64,000 bases of DNA from Desmonostoc muscorum LEGE 12446 (GTDB lineage: Bacteria > Cyanobacteriota > Cyanobacteriia > Cyanobacteriales > Nostocaceae): assembly GCF_015207005.2 (NCBI RefSeq), contig NZ_JADEXS020000001.1, positions 3,782,001 to 3,846,000 on the forward strand, read 5' to 3'. The translations under genes and the position numbers were made by a program. This document shows, one piece after another, positions 1 to 8,619 of this stretch (the first letter of the stretch is position 1; each line of letters begins with the position of its first letter). The notes beneath the pieces are model-generated. The model was given only the letters and a program-made list of their open reading frames with translations, did no database searches and was not told where the DNA came from.

Positions 1-2
1 GA

Positions 3-605
3 CCGGGGAAACTGTCTGCTGTGGGTTTGGGACAATATATTTTGAGTGAATTAGGCAAGCACCAACGCGATCCTTTGGCAGTTTTGCGAGAAGTTACACC
101 TGCTGAATTAATGCAAATTTCTGGTGTGGGTCCGGCCAAAGCAACAAGTATCTTAGCTGCAATTGAATTGGGCAAACGTGCTTTTCAATCTCGTCCTTCT
201 GAAGGCACACTAATTGATAGTCCACTTGCTGCTGCTGCTACCCTCAGTCAAGATTTGATGTGGCAAACAAAAGAACGTTTTGCAGTGCTGCTGTTAGATG
301 TTAAGAATCGTTTGCTAGGCACGCAAGTAATTACTATTGGCACCGCAACTGAAACCCTAGCTTCTCCCCGTGAAATTTTTCGGGAAGTCATTCGTCAAGG
401 CGCAACGCGAGTAATAGTTGCACACAACCATCCTTCTGGTAATCTTGAACCCAGCCAAGAAGATATAGAATTGACGCGCCAGTTGTTAGCAGGGGCACAG
501 TTTTTGGACGTTCCACTACTAGATCATCTCATTTTGGGTGATGGCAATCATCAAAGTTTACGAGAACTGACAACCTTGTGGGATGAACATCCGCAGGGGG
601 ATTAG
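3..605 (+). CDS. radC: RadC-family JAB-domain protein (5' end outside window)
   Basis: The frame is open to the left edge, so the N-terminus is missing. Visible are a helix-hairpin-helix stretch ([12 protein letters not shown]) and, after a linker, the JAB/MPN metallopeptidase-like domain with the H-x-H-P-S-G motif (AHNHPSGN) and the following acidic S-x-E-D. This arrangement is that of RadC, widely annotated as a DNA repair protein although its true activity is unresolved. It ends in TAG only a few bases before a run of nine-base repeats. The internal GTG at 21 is not taken as the start because family homology ([13 protein letters not shown]) continues smoothly from upstream codons. The family call is secure; the biological role is not. 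Confidence 0.93.
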   Translation, partial: PGKLSAVGLGQYILSELGKHQRDPLAVLREVTPAELMQISGVGPAKATSILAAIELGKRAFQSRPSEGTLIDSPLAAAATLSQDLMWQTKERFAVLLLDVKNRLLGTQVITIGTATETLASPREIFREVIRQGATRVIVAHNHPSGNLEPSQEDIELTRQLLAGAQFLDVPLLDHLILGDGNHQSLRELTTLWDEHPQGD

Positions 606-613
606 GGGGACGC

Positions 614-676
614 GGGGAGGCAGGGGAGGCAGGGGAGGCAGGGGAGGCAGGGGAGGCAGGGGAGGCAGGGGAGGCA
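614..676. repeat. 9-bp tandem repeat (GGGGAGGCA)x7
   Basis: Seven perfect head-to-tail copies of GGGGAGGCA begin nine bases after the radC stop. Such short G-rich tandem tracts (STRR-like) are typical of Nostocales intergenic DNA. The frame that runs through it encodes only Gly/Arg repeats and is not a gene. Confidence 0.95.
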
Positions 677-747
677 GGGGGAGTAAAGAGAAATTTTTAG
701 TATTTTTTACTACCTCGATATCCATGAATAAACTTATTTCTTTGTCT

Positions 748-783
748 CCCCCTGCTCCCCCTGCTCCCCCTGCTCCCCCTGCT
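748..783. repeat. 9-bp tandem repeat (CCCCCTGCT)x4
   Basis: Four perfect copies of CCCCCTGCT, pyrimidine-rich on this strand and roughly complementary in composition to the G-rich array about 70 bases upstream. The two arrays could form a long imperfect stem in RNA or supercoiled DNA. Confidence 0.92.
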
Positions 784-1442
784 CACAAAATCGCGTTGCT
801 CCCCTCCCCACTCCCCTTTATTTTGGAGATTTAAATTGCTCAAAAAATAAAATTTTTTTACTTCACAAACATTTACAAAATATCTCTTAACTTCAGATGT
901 TAAGTTACTAAAATTCAGTTGATAAAATAAGAATTATATTGCATGATTCAATTAACTGCATTAGTAGACATAATAGTTGAAAATGTAGTAATTCAGGAGC
1001 AGGACTGATTTTAGTTTCACATTATTCCTTTACTGGCTGCAAGTTTTTGCTGCCTTTGTGATTTTGCCGCGAATTTGCGATCGCGACCATTTTTATAGAG
1101 GTCATTTATAAAGCAAATATTAAAATTAGGTTATGAAAGGCATGACTAATACTAGATTATGCCGTCAATAGTTGTTGTTGTGTTCAGCAAAATTGCAGGT
1201 GTAAATTCTTAACTAATTTACGATTTTAGACGCTATAACACACCATTAATTGCCGTGGATTGCACAGCTTTAATGACTAAAATAACTAAAACTTTTCTTT
1301 ATAAATTAACTCTTAAAAATATCGGTCAACGTCAATAAGTTTGTTATTTTATTCTAGGCAGACTCAAGGAAAGCTTTAACATCAAATATCCTTGAATCTA
1401 GAGTTGACGAAATTTGAAATAATTTGCCAGGAGATGAAAATC
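784..1442. other. Intergenic region upstream of the dioxygenase
   Basis: About 650 AT-rich bases with no credible coding frame on either strand and one HIP1-like site near 1078. It presumably holds the promoter of the lipid-oxidation cluster, but no convincing -35/-10 pair or regulator box was recognised. Confidence 0.6.
1429..1433 (+). promoter_or_regulatory. Ribosome binding site deciding the dioxygenase start
   Basis: AGGAG lies nine bases before ATG 1443 but overlaps or nearly touches the in-frame ATG at 1434 and lies after the TTG at 1392. Spacing therefore favours 1443. Confidence 0.6.
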
Positions 1443-3206
1443 ATGTTTGGAATTCCGTGGCATAAATTGCCGACTCCTCTTGGACTTTTAAAATTAGTTC
1501 AATTCCGTGGAAAGCTGCGGCGGGAGAACCTCCACGATACTTCGCAACTACCCAATAGCGACAAGCTACCTAAACCTGTTCCGAGCGCAGATGGGCGTCA
1601 TTTGAAGGTTCGCACCGCAGATGGCAGCTACAATGACCTTGAACATCCAGAAATGGGTATGGCTGGAACTCGTTTTGGGCGCAATGTGCCGCTGCAAGAT
1701 GCGAAATTTGATGAAAAAAACATACTCACCCCAAATCCCCGCACTGTCAGCCGAGTGTTATTGGCACGAGATGAATTTCAACCTGCAACAATCTTGAATC
1801 TACTCGCTGCTTCATGGATTCAATTTCAAACACATGATTGGTTTAGTCATGGTGGGAACCAGCGCAATAACAAATTTGAAATTCCTGTAGAGCAGGATGA
1901 CCCGTGGTTAACAGAACACGAGTCTCTAACAATCAACAAAACCTTAGAAGACAAAACCCGGACTGGAGATACTAAAAATCCTCCCAGTTTTATTAATGAA
2001 GTTACTCACTGGTGGGATGCTTCACAAATTTATGGCAGTAATCAAGAAACTATTGATGCACTGCGCTCTCATGTGGATGGAAAAATGCTGATTGGTGAAG
2101 ATGGCTTATTACCAGCTCACCCAGAAAATGGCATTGATAAGGTGGGCTTTGCGGGTACTTGGTGGCTGGGGCTAAGCATGTTGCACACCTTATTTGTCAA
2201 AGAACATAATACGATTTGTGACCACCTAAAGAAAATATATCCTCAGTGGACAGATGATGAACTCTTCGACCACGCTCGACTGATTATCGCAGCTTTGACA
2301 GCGAAAATTCATACTGTAGAATGGACTCCTGCTATTCTTCCACATCCTGTTACAGACATCGCCTTGAATTCCAACTGGTGGGGACTACTCGGAGAGGATT
2401 TTAAAAAGCGTTGGGGTCGCCTTGGTGAAAGTGAATTGTTGAGTGGAATTGTTGGCTCACCAACTGACCACCATAGCGCTCCTTATTACCTCACTCAAGA
2501 ATTCGTATCTGTATATCGGATGCATCCTCTGATTCCAGATGACTTGGAGTTCCACGCAGTTAGTAACGGCAAATTATTACACAAAAAAGAATTTTCTGAA
2601 GTAGCTGGTAAGAATACTCGTGGGATTTTAGAACAAATTCCCATGCAAGATTTGTTTTACTCTTTTGGAACTTCTTACCCCGGAGCCGTCAGATTGCATA
2701 ATTATCCGCGCTTTTTGCGACAGTTGTCGGGAGAACTGTTGGGAGACGACACACCAGCATTTGATTTGGCTGCTGTTGATATATTACGCGATCGCGAAAG
2801 AGGTGTTCCTCGCTATAACCGTTTTCGTGAGTTGTTGGGCCGGGGTAAAGTCAATTCTTTTGAAGAGATTACAAGTAATAAACAATGGGCTAAGGAACTA
2901 CGCGAAGTCTACAACAACGACATTAACAGCGTAGATTTGATGGTGGGTTTATTTGCAGAGGATCTTCCAGACGGTTTCGGTTTTAGTGATACTGCTTTTC
3001 GTGTGTTTATTCTCATGGCATCTCGAAGGCTGAAAAGCGATCGCTTTTTTACCAAAGACTACACCGCTGAAGTTTACACTCAATTTGGATTGGATTGGAT
3101 TGACAACAACACCTTCCTAACAATCCTCCGCCGTCATCACCCCGAACTAGCACCTGCTTTCTTTGGCGTCAGCAACGGCTTTGCACCTTGGAGAAAGGTC
3201 GGTTGA
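1443..3206 (+). CDS. Haem fatty-acid dioxygenase (alpha-DOX/cyclooxygenase-like; likely linoleate 10S-dioxygenase)
   Basis: A 587-residue animal-haem-peroxidase-family protein. Seen: the distal histidine motif THDWFSHG (His131, counted from ATG 1443), a conserved core (HTLFVKEHNTICDHL then AKIHTVEWTP) as in plant alpha-dioxygenases, and Tyr358-x-x-His361 (VYRMHPL), the spacing of the catalytic tyrosine and proximal haem ligand of cyclooxygenases. Family knowledge: a Nostoc punctiforme protein of this type, encoded directly upstream of a catalase-related gene exactly as here, oxygenates oleic and linoleic acid at C10 with S stereochemistry. By synteny this gene is most likely its orthologue; a plain alpha-dioxygenase is the alternative. 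The next gene would consume its hydroperoxide product. Confidence 0.88.
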   Translation: MFGIPWHKLPTPLGLLKLVQFRGKLRRENLHDTSQLPNSDKLPKPVPSADGRHLKVRTADGSYNDLEHPEMGMAGTRFGRNVPLQDAKFDEKNILTPNPRTVSRVLLARDEFQPATILNLLAASWIQFQTHDWFSHGGNQRNNKFEIPVEQDDPWLTEHESLTINKTLEDKTRTGDTKNPPSFINEVTHWWDASQIYGSNQETIDALRSHVDGKMLIGEDGLLPAHPENGIDKVGFAGTWWLGLSMLHTLFVKEHNTICDHLKKIYPQWTDDELFDHARLIIAALTAKIHTVEWTPAILPHPVTDIALNSNWWGLLGEDFKKRWGRLGESELLSGIVGSPTDHHSAPYYLTQEFVSVYRMHPLIPDDLEFHAVSNGKLLHKKEFSEVAGKNTRGILEQIPMQDLFYSFGTSYPGAVRLHNYPRFLRQLSGELLGDDTPAFDLAAVDILRDRERGVPRYNRFRELLGRGKVNSFEEITSNKQWAKELREVYNNDINSVDLMVGLFAEDLPDGFGFSDTAFRVFILMASRRLKSDRFFTKDYTAEVYTQFGLDWIDNNTFLTILRRHHPELAPAFFGVSNGFAPWRKVG

Positions 3207-3345
3207 ATTGGGGATTAGGGACTGGGGACTGGGGACTAGGGATTAGGGATTATAAGAATTCTTTCCCACTCCGCACAGACGGAATTAATTTCGTCTCTAC
3301 CCAGTCCCCATTCCCCAGCCCCCAGTCCCCAATAGGAGAAACATC
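3207..3345. repeat. STRR heptamer tracts in inverted arrangement
   Basis: GGGGACT units right after the dioxygenase stop face CCCCAGT/CCCCAAT units before the next gene, so the spacer could fold into a long G-rich/C-rich stem. It separates two genes that probably work as a pair, which may affect their relative expression. Confidence 0.8.
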
Positions 3346-4257
3346 ATGCAACATTTAGAAGAAATTCGGCAATTTTGGCACAATGCTCAAGATTTAGGTT
3401 CTTTACCTGATGATTATCAGTCTTGGAAAGCTGCTCAAAAACAAGATTTTTTGTGGAACTCTAGAATTCTCAAGTCTAAATATGATCAACTTCCTCCCTT
3501 GAGAAAAATTGATATTGTCAGTTTATTTTTCACTGCTCTGAAAACTAAGATGGATCGTCAATTAGACGAAGCACCTAGTAATTGGAAGAAAGCAATTCAC
3601 GCCCACGGGAGTGTAGCTAAAATCAAATTTTTCCCTACAAATAATACTTCATTTTCCGGTTTGTTTAAAGGAGCAGAATACGGACTTTTGCGTTTATCTG
3701 TAACTGGAGATCCCAGCGATCGCGGTTTTGCTCCCGGTCTGGCAATCAAGTTATTTGTAGATGAAAATCCTTCAGGCAATTTCTCGGCTTTAGTATCTTT
3801 AGTTGGTCAAGACAAAAACTATAATTTCTTTGCTAATGAATTATCAAATATCGTTCCAGTTGCTAAGAGTCTTGGCCCAATTATCACCAACTTAATATTT
3901 AGCCGAGTTACCAAATATCCCACCAAACTCTATTTAGAAGATTTGGGAGAAATTGACCAACACGGGCAAAAAGAAAGTAAAGCTTATTATCCAGCCCAAG
4001 TATTTCTTGTTCCTAATCCAAATATCAAGTTTCTGGAAAGTCCGCCACATGACTTTAGGAATGATCTGGCTACAATCCCAGCCGGAACATCTTTATATAC
4101 TGTCTATGGTGTTAGTCAAGAAGAAGCTACAGACCAAAATGATAACCGTCAAAAAGCTAAGGTGATCGGACACATTGAAAGCACATCGGAATTTGTATCA
4201 TCATTTTATGGTGATAGTCAATTATTTTTTAGACATCAAAGATTTCGGAATCGGTAG
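3346..4257 (+). CDS. Catalase-related haem protein, probable 10S-hydroperoxide lyase
   Basis: At 303 residues this is a minimal catalase-fold protein, far shorter than true catalases (about 480 or more). Seen: the distal histidine region IHAHGSV (His85), the central block GLLRLSVTGDPSDRGFAPGL, and near the C-terminus FYGDSQLFFRHQRF, which lines up with the catalase proximal-tyrosine motif (Tyr288, Arg296). Family knowledge: short catalase-related proteins act on fatty-acid hydroperoxides (allene oxide synthases, lyases). The N. punctiforme homologue next to the 10S-dioxygenase cleaves 10S-hydroperoxylinoleate to 10-oxo-decenoic acid plus C8 alcohols. The gene follows the dioxygenase by 139 bases on the same strand. 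The exact product here is inferred. Confidence 0.87.
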   Translation: MQHLEEIRQFWHNAQDLGSLPDDYQSWKAAQKQDFLWNSRILKSKYDQLPPLRKIDIVSLFFTALKTKMDRQLDEAPSNWKKAIHAHGSVAKIKFFPTNNTSFSGLFKGAEYGLLRLSVTGDPSDRGFAPGLAIKLFVDENPSGNFSALVSLVGQDKNYNFFANELSNIVPVAKSLGPIITNLIFSRVTKYPTKLYLEDLGEIDQHGQKESKAYYPAQVFLVPNPNIKFLESPPHDFRNDLATIPAGTSLYTVYGVSQEEATDQNDNRQKAKVIGHIESTSEFVSSFYGDSQLFFRHQRFRNR

Positions 4258-4484
4258 ATAAAAGTAGGGAGTAGGGAATGGGGAGTAGGGAGTGGGGAAT
4301 AAATAGAGAATTAGTCTTTTGAAGTTGTAGGTCGTTTTTTTTAAATTAAACAAAATTCCTATATTAAACCTCTCTTTTTCTCCACCTCTGCGACTATAGC
4401 GCCAACAAAAGTTAATCAATCAAAAATCTTCCCTACTCCCTACTCCCCACCTTTTTAAATTACACATTTGAATAAACAAAAATT

Positions 4485-6446
4485 ATGAATAAAGAAGCTG
4501 AATACGACTACATTGTTGTTGGTTCGGGTGCTGGAGGAGGCCCTGTAGCTGCAAATTTAGCAAAAGCAGGCTACAAAGTTTTGCTGATGGAAGCGGGTGG
4601 AGATCCGTTACGCGATGAAAAAGACAAAGATAGAGAACGCTACACTTACTCAGTACCAGCATTTCACGCGCGGGCGACGGAAGATAATGATTTGAGGTGG
4701 GATTTTTTTGTTAAACACTACTCCAATGAAGAACAGCAGCAGCGTGATTCTAAGTTTAGCCCAGAGCATAAGGGTATTTTGTATCCGCGAGCCGGGACAT
4801 TGGGGGGATGCACTGCTCATAATGCGATGATTACGGTGTATCCTCACAACAGTGACTGGGACAAAATTGCAGAGATTACAGGGGATGCTTCCTGGAACAG
4901 CGATAATATGCGGAAGTATTTTGAAAGGTTGGAGCGCTGCAATTACCTCGATCGCCCCATCAACCCCAATGATAATCCGACTCGTCACGGCTTTGATGGC
5001 TGGCTGACAACCAATTTAGCAGATCCTAAGTTAGTTGTGCGCGATCGCCAACTCCTAAAAGTTATCGTTAAATCTGCTGTTCAAGCTTTAGGAGAACAGG
5101 GTAAAAGTTTACCCCAAGTGATTAAGGTAGTTTTTAAGAGTTTCTTGGCTAATATATTAGCTTTTCTCAAACTACGCCAAAAAGATCCTCTGGAGTTTTT
5201 AGACACACTTTTAGACCCGAATGATTGGAAAATCACCAAAGTCAGTGGTGAAGGTGTCTTTTCTGTTCCACTTGCTGTTAAGGATGGAAAACGCACTGGT
5301 ACAAGGGAATATATTCGAGAAACTGAACGCCAGTTTCCCGACAGATTAATTGTAAAAACTCATGCATTGGTAACCAAGGTTTTGTTCGATGAAAATAACA
5401 CTGCGATCGGCGTAGAATATCTTGAAGGAAAACACATATATCGTGCAGATCCTCAAGCAGATAAAACAGAAAATAGCTTCCAAAATAGCCACACGGTGTT
5501 AGTTAAAAGAGAAGTCATCTTATCTGGAGGTGCTTTTAATACTCCGCAAATACTCAAATTATCTGGAATTGGTCCGAAAGAAGAATTAACTAATTTAGGA
5601 ATAGAAGTCCGCGTGGATCTTCCAGGAGTTGGTACGAATTTACAGGATCGCTATGAAGTGGGCGTGGTAAGTGAAATGAATCAAAATTTTAGCATCCTGG
5701 ATAATTGTACATTTACCGAACCAGAACCTGGAAAGAAAATCAGCGATACCTGTTTATTAGAATGGAATCGTTCCAAATCAGGTGTATATGTAACTAATGG
5801 AGCGGTGTTAGGGATTATCAAGAAATCTCATGGAGATAAACCAGAACCAGACTTATTTATTTTTGGATTACCAGCTTTTTTCAAAGGTTATTTTCTCAAA
5901 TATTCTGAAGACATTGGTAAGTATAAAAACTGTTTTACTTGGGCTGTACTCAAGGCTCATACGAACAACACAGCCGGTTCAGTCACACTCAGAACAACTG
6001 ACCCTAAAGATGTTCCAGAAATTAATTTTAAATACTTCGATGAAGGTAACGATGTCAACGAACAAGACCTACTATCTGTTGTCGAGGGAGTAGAATTTGT
6101 TAGACGCTTGACAAAGCGTACTCAGTTGTTCACAAAGGCGGAGTTGCTACCGAACAAAAGTATAGATGAACAACATGAAATTAAGCAATTTATTAAAGAT
6201 GAAGCTTGGGGACACCACGCTTGTGGGACTTGTAAAATTGGACGTAAAGATGATCAAATGGCAGTCTTAGATAGTGACTTTAAAGTATATGGAACACAGA
6301 ATTTACGCGTGGTAGATGCATCTGTGTTTCCTTTTATTCCTGGATTCTTTATTGTGACGCCCATATACATGATTAGTGAAAAAGCAAGCGATGTTATTCT
6401 ACAATACGCTGCAACTAATACCATTTCCGAATTACATGAGGTATAG
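4485..6446 (+). CDS. GMC-family FAD-dependent oxidoreductase
   Basis: 653 residues. The N-terminal Rossmann motif GSGAGGGPVAANLAKAGYK followed by MEAGG binds the FAD ADP moiety; RAGTLGGCTAHNAM is the GMC signature region; LSGGAFNTPQILKLSGIG is the second PROSITE-type block. The catalytic His pair sits in HHACGTCKIG (His577/578). The position before the last conserved Pro, usually Asn or His in GMC enzymes, appears to be Thr (FIVTPIYM), so the reaction may differ from a classic alcohol oxidase. Its place between the hydroperoxide lyase and the patatin suggests that it acts on a lipid-derived alcohol or aldehyde. That is inference; substrate and electron acceptor are unknown. Confidence 0.88.
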   Translation: MNKEAEYDYIVVGSGAGGGPVAANLAKAGYKVLLMEAGGDPLRDEKDKDRERYTYSVPAFHARATEDNDLRWDFFVKHYSNEEQQQRDSKFSPEHKGILYPRAGTLGGCTAHNAMITVYPHNSDWDKIAEITGDASWNSDNMRKYFERLERCNYLDRPINPNDNPTRHGFDGWLTTNLADPKLVVRDRQLLKVIVKSAVQALGEQGKSLPQVIKVVFKSFLANILAFLKLRQKDPLEFLDTLLDPNDWKITKVSGEGVFSVPLAVKDGKRTGTREYIRETERQFPDRLIVKTHALVTKVLFDENNTAIGVEYLEGKHIYRADPQADKTENSFQNSHTVLVKREVILSGGAFNTPQILKLSGIGPKEELTNLGIEVRVDLPGVGTNLQDRYEVGVVSEMNQNFSILDNCTFTEPEPGKKISDTCLLEWNRSKSGVYVTNGAVLGIIKKSHGDKPEPDLFIFGLPAFFKGYFLKYSEDIGKYKNCFTWAVLKAHTNNTAGSVTLRTTDPKDVPEINFKYFDEGNDVNEQDLLSVVEGVEFVRRLTKRTQLFTKAELLPNKSIDEQHEIKQFIKDEAWGHHACGTCKIGRKDDQMAVLDSDFKVYGTQNLRVVDASVFPFIPGFFIVTPIYMISEKASDVILQYAATNTISELHEV

Positions 6447-6452
6447 AAATTT

Positions 6453-6486
6453 TTAGTAGGGTAGCACAGCTGTGCTACCCTACTAA
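6453..6486. repeat. Perfect 34-bp palindrome, possible terminator
   Basis: A 17-bp arm (TTAGTAGGGTAGCACAG) is followed at once by its exact complement, seven bases after the GMC stop. It belongs to the same palindromic family as sites near 23250, 27901, 40933 and 56369. It could end transcription, although no T-run follows. Confidence 0.85.
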
Positions 6487-6720
6487 TTTGATGGTAATTT
6501 TAGATTTTGGATTTTGGATTTTGGATTAAAAATCTGGCGCGGCTGAATTAAATTCTATTCATTCATTCATTCATCAAATTTTATCCTGATTCTTTAATTA
6601 TTTTGACTTTTGACTTTTGACTTCCCCGAACGCGAGTGCATCTCGCAGAGAAGGGGCTGACCCCTGAATTCAGAATTCTGAATTCTGAATTCTCAATTTT
6701 TAACAATAAGGAATTTAAAT
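6487..6720. repeat. Short-repeat intergenic DNA
   Basis: Tandem GGATTTT, CATT and GAATTCT units plus a fragment resembling the palindromic 'CGAACGCGAGTGCATCTCGC' repeats. AAGGA at 6707-6711 serves as ribosome binding site for the following gene. No other gene is seen. Confidence 0.7.
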
Positions 6721-8400
6721 ATGGAAGGTAAATTACCACATTTTGAGATTGGTTTAGTTATGGCTGGTGCTGTCTCAGCTGGTGCCTACACTTCTGGTGT
6801 AATTGACTTTATGCTTGAAGCTTTAGATCAGTGGTATGAGCAAAAAGCAAAGCAACAAGAGCAGTATGGTGATGATTTTTCACAATGGGAAATTCCACCC
6901 CATGATGTTTTCATTAAGGCGATGTCTGGAGCATCCGCAGGTGCGATCGTTGCTGCTATTACAGCATCATCATTATATAGCGATATCATCCCTGTAACTG
7001 GGTATCCGTTGAACAATACGGTGAAGAATAAGCTTTATGAAAGTTGGGTACAAAGAATAGACATTTCTGAACTTTTAAAGACTCAGGATTTGGAGAATCC
7101 AAAAGCCCCTGTTTTGTCTTTTCTTGATTCTACTATTCTTGACGATCTTGGTAAAGATGTTCTGAAGTTAAAATCTACAGGTAAAAAACGACCTTACATT
7201 GACGATCCATTTGAGGTTTATTTATGTATTACTAATTTGCGCGGCGTTCGTTATGTAATTAAGTCTCAAGTAGCCGATTCCAGCGTCAAAGGACATTGTA
7301 TGGTTAAACATGCAGATTTCATGCATTTTGCCATTGGTGAAAAGAGTGGTGAGGTTGAAGGTGCGATCGCTCTGAATCCAGATAAGAATGATATCAGTAA
7401 TTGGAAACTATTGATTGATTCCGCATTAGCCAGTAGTGCGTTTCCTGTGGGATTTCCTCCTCGTCAACTTGAGCGGACTAGTATCGAAGAATACGAAAAA
7501 CGCAAGTGGGAAATACCAACTCGTAACCCAATGCTAACGGGTACATGTTCTGAGTATCGCTCCATCAGTCCTGATAAAGATTTAGATACTTCAGGTTCCT
7601 ATCAATTTTTAACAGTAGATGGTGGGATAATTAGCAACGAACCGATAGAACTTGTTCGCTTGGCGCTGCGACATGATCAACAGCGGAATCCCCGCGATGG
7701 AGAGCAAGCAAATAGAGCTACTTTGTTAATAGATCCATTTCCTAATGATGTGGATGCAGTGAACCCAAAGAGTAATTTACTTAACATAGTATCGCGGATA
7801 TTTCAGAGCTTTATCAATCAAAATAGATTCAAAGTTGATGAGTTAATTCTCGCTTTAGATGAAGATGTTTACAGCCGCTTTATGATTGCTCCTGTACGCA
7901 GCGATGACGAAGGTAGAAAACCTCTAGCTTGTGGTAGCTTCAATGCTTTTGGTGGTTTCTTATCCCAAGAATTTCGCCATCACGACTATATACTTGGTCG
8001 TCGCAATTGCCAAAGATTTCTCCAGAAGTATTTTGTCTTACCAGTTTCTAATCCACTATTCGATTCATGGTCAGAAGCACTCAAGAACAATCCCCAATTG
8101 CAAGTTGAAAAAGAGGGAGAACAAGATACCTTCCTGCCAATTATTCCTCTTGTTGGTTCAGTAACAAAAGAAATTCATCTACCCAATTGGCCTATATATC
8201 AAAAAGAAAACTTTAAATCTCTGGAAAAACAAATTCAAGAACGTATCCAGGTTGTTGTACCTCGCTTAATTAATCAATCTATAAACGATGGTTTTACTCG
8301 CGCTGCTCTCAATGCTCTTTGGTTTTTCAAGCGTGAAAATTTAGCTAAAATGATACGAGATGTCATTAAGGACAATTTAGAAAAGTACGGTCAGCTATAA
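6721..8400 (+). CDS. Patatin-like phospholipase
   Basis: 559 residues. Seen: the glycine-rich oxyanion segment near the N-terminus (VMAGAVSAGAY), the nucleophile elbow G-A-S-A-G with Ser72, and the catalytic Asp in DGGIISNEP (Asp300), together the Ser-Asp dyad of patatins. The length is about twice that of a minimal patatin domain because of a long C-terminal extension without recognised motifs. No signal peptide is present, so it probably acts in the cytoplasm or at the inner face of membranes. It is the fourth gene on one strand with a fatty-acid dioxygenase and a hydroperoxide lyase, so it may release the free fatty acids that the dioxygenase needs. That link is inference. Confidence 0.88.
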   Translation: MEGKLPHFEIGLVMAGAVSAGAYTSGVIDFMLEALDQWYEQKAKQQEQYGDDFSQWEIPPHDVFIKAMSGASAGAIVAAITASSLYSDIIPVTGYPLNNTVKNKLYESWVQRIDISELLKTQDLENPKAPVLSFLDSTILDDLGKDVLKLKSTGKKRPYIDDPFEVYLCITNLRGVRYVIKSQVADSSVKGHCMVKHADFMHFAIGEKSGEVEGAIALNPDKNDISNWKLLIDSALASSAFPVGFPPRQLERTSIEEYEKRKWEIPTRNPMLTGTCSEYRSISPDKDLDTSGSYQFLTVDGGIISNEPIELVRLALRHDQQRNPRDGEQANRATLLIDPFPNDVDAVNPKSNLLNIVSRIFQSFINQNRFKVDELILALDEDVYSRFMIAPVRSDDEGRKPLACGSFNAFGGFLSQEFRHHDYILGRRNCQRFLQKYFVLPVSNPLFDSWSEALKNNPQLQVEKEGEQDTFLPIIPLVGSVTKEIHLPNWPIYQKENFKSLEKQIQERIQVVVPRLINQSINDGFTRAALNALWFFKRENLAKMIRDVIKDNLEKYGQL

Positions 8401-8425
8401 AGCAATGGAATTCAGAAAATAAAGC

Positions 8426-8453
8426 GGTGCGTTAGCCTTTGGCATAACGCACC
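8426..8453. terminator. Hairpin between convergent genes
   Basis: GGTGCGTTA pairs with TAACGCACC across a 10-base loop, just after the patatin stop. A second inverted repeat (GTAG-x-TTGGGTT / AACCCAA-x-CTAC) follows near 8493-8527. Both recur in cyanobacterial genomes as dispersed repeats and could act as two-way terminators for the convergent patatin and antiporter genes. Confidence 0.55.
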
Positions 8454-8619
8454 CTACTAGCGCTACACAGCTAAATTGTTGCAAAAAAAATTGTAGCTTG
8501 GGTTGATTAACGCGAAACCCAAACTACATCTAATGAACTATTTTAGCTGTGTCATACCACTACTAAAACTCCTAAAATCAAAAATCAAAAATTGTTTGAC
8601 TTTGAATGCAAAATTCATA

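Noticed and set aside
583..834. 83-codon frame rich in Gly, Arg and Pro after radC
   Set aside because: It is a read-through of two nine-base tandem repeat arrays with no ribosome site; composition is explained by the repeats.
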